Shown here: positions 63,127-64,000 of the stretch, one piece after another
How the letters are laid out: the number at the start of each line of letters is the position of its first letter
Numbering within the stretch: the stretch's first letter is position 1
DNA from: Mycobacterium sp. 852002-51971_SCH5477799-a
GTDB taxonomy: Bacteria; Actinomycetota; Actinomycetes; Mycobacteriales; Mycobacteriaceae
DNA: 64,000 nucleotides
Direction of reading: 5' to 3'
NCBI RefSeq assembly: GCF_001667145.1
Contig: NZ_LZIF01000116.1
Span: 248,001-312,000 of the forward strand
Notes under the pieces: model-generated
What the model was told of the DNA's origin: nothing
Databases searched by the model: none
Seen by the model: the letters and a program-made list of their open reading frames with translations, nothing else
Made by a program: the position numbers and the translations under genes

Positions 63127-64000
63127 ATGCGGTGTGAGATCGCGCGCGAAGCGCTGTCGGCTCGATTGGACGGCGAGCGTCCCCAGGTGCTCGCGCAGCA
63201 AATCGATGCCCATCTCGAATCCTGCCGCGGCTGCCGCTCCTGGCTGATCGGTGCGGCGGTGCAGACGCGCCGACTGGCCTCGGTGACCCCCGGCGACGGG
63301 CCTGACCTGGTCGACAAAATCATGGCTAGCATCGGCGAGCAACCGACCGGACACCAGACCCGGATGCGATGGCTACGAACGCACTACCGGCGGTGGGGCC
63401 TGATCGCCGTCGGCCTCTTCCAGGTGGCGATTGCCGCCGCCCAGATCAGCGGCATCGACTTCGGCATGGTGTCCGGTCACATGCACGGCGCGATGTCCGG
63501 CGAACACCTGATGCACGAGTCGACGGCATGGTTGCTGGCATTGGGTCTGGCCATGGTCGCCGCGGGCGTCTGGCCGGCCTCCGCGTCGGGGGTGGCGGCA
63601 ATCACCGGTGTCTATTCCCTTGCGCTGCTGAGTTATGTGATCGTCGACGCCTTCAACGGCGAGGTCACCGCCACCCGAATCGCCAGCCACATGCCCCTGC
63701 TGTTGGGCCTGGCGTTCGCATTGCTGGTGGCGCGGGAACGAGTGGGCTCGCACCGACGGCACGGCTCCGATGCTTCCGACGACGCCGAGGTCCCGGCATG
63801 GGCGGCGGACTCAGCCGGTGGTCGCCGACGCGGCCATCTGAGGCCCATCAATCACGCGGCCGTCGACCCCACGGCATCCTCTACGACGGGTCGTCGTAGA
63901 ATCGGAAAACCCGCACAACGAAGGTGGTTGGGCATGACCGCGCCGAGTGACGACGAGGCCGTAACCGAACTCGCGTTGTCAGCCGCGCGCGGAAACTCAC
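63127..64000 (+). CDS. Zinc-finger (zf-HC2) membrane protein, putative anti-sigma factor, in frame with sigC
   Basis: ATG at 63127. Residues 1-45 form an anti-sigma-type zinc-binding domain (C3, then HLESCRGCRSW: HxxxCxxC). Next come four to five membrane helices (about residues 92-110, 137-157, 160-178, 191-208). The first extracytoplasmic loop is GHMHGAMSGEHLMHES, rich in Met and His as in copper-binding segments. The C-terminal GGRRRGHLRPINHAA looks like a natural protein end, yet no stop follows: the frame continues through the sigC start at 63934 to the window end. Either the stop has been lost and a fusion is made, or the frame is only formally open because sigC restarts. Probable regulator of SigC (inference). 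Confidence 0.75.
   Translation, partial: MRCEIAREALSARLDGERPQVLAQQIDAHLESCRGCRSWLIGAAVQTRRLASVTPGDGPDLVDKIMASIGEQPTGHQTRMRWLRTHYRRWGLIAVGLFQVAIAAAQISGIDFGMVSGHMHGAMSGEHLMHESTAWLLALGLAMVAAGVWPASASGVAAITGVYSLALLSYVIVDAFNGEVTATRIASHMPLLLGLAFALLVARERVGSHRRHGSDASDDAEVPAWAADSAGGRRRGHLRPINHAAVDPTASSTTGRRRIGKPAQRRWLGMTAPSDDEAVTELALSAARGNS
63934..64000 (+). CDS. sigC: ECF sigma factor SigC, 5' end only
   Basis: ATG at 63934 preceded by GAAGGTGG opens the frame MTAPSDDEAVTELALSAARG, which matches the N-terminus of mycobacterial SigC (Rv2069) as I remember it. Only 22 codons are in the window. Location after the cob genes also fits. In M. tuberculosis SigC is linked to copper acquisition and has no known anti-sigma factor, which makes the in-frame zinc-finger protein directly upstream notable. 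Confidence 0.8.
   Translation, partial: MTAPSDDEAVTELALSAARGNS

Overview
The window is high-GC actinobacterial DNA from a Mycobacterium, most likely a slow grower. Evidence is the gene order lipT, lppI, Rv2047c-like, pks12, Rv2049c-like, rbpA, ppm1, lnt, Rv2052c-like, fxsA, Rv2054-like, Rv2061c-like, cobN, cobG, cobH, cobIJ, sigC, which follows Rv2045c-Rv2069 of M. tuberculosis H37Rv as I remember it, plus a PPE gene with a PPW-type C-terminus. I cannot name the species.

Region 1 (1-3.7 kb): an aminoglycoside-phosphotransferase-like gene cut by the window edge, the esterase LipT and the lipoprotein LppI. Region 2 (3.7-19.6 kb): an accessory block that H37Rv lacks between lppI and Rv2047c. 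It carries two P450s, three SDRs (one mycofactocin-type), three paralogous DapB-like oxidoreductases, two TetR regulators, a lipoprotein and a VOC protein. It also holds an operon pairing a NorQ/MoxR AAA ATPase and a NorD-type VWA protein with two paralogous polytopic membrane proteins and two tiny one-helix proteins. A palindrome of the form CTGACTnnAGTCAG occurs three times in its promoters, so much of the block looks like one regulon.

Region 3 (19.6-41 kb): a Rossmann/phosphohistidine fusion and a giant Pks12. Pks12 normally has two modules. Here a 6,114-bp in-frame tandem duplication gives three complete KS-AT-DH-ER-KR-ACP modules, with a hybrid middle KS and predicted extender order methylmalonyl, methylmalonyl, malonyl.

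Region 4 (41-50 kb): a small Cys-rich protein, RbpA behind an ECF-type promoter, Ppm1 and Lnt as separate genes, an amidohydrolase, FxsA, a dienelactone hydrolase, a DJ-1/PfpI protein, an F420/PPOX-type protein, and a TetR gene followed by an SDR broken by an in-frame TGA.

Region 5 (51-64 kb): cobalamin genes cobN and cobGHIJ with an ssuCBA-like transporter between them, a PPE gene, and a zinc-finger membrane protein (anti-sigma-like, with a Met/His-rich segment) whose reading frame runs without a stop into the start of sigC. No rRNA, tRNA, CRISPR array, insertion sequence or riboswitch was recognised.
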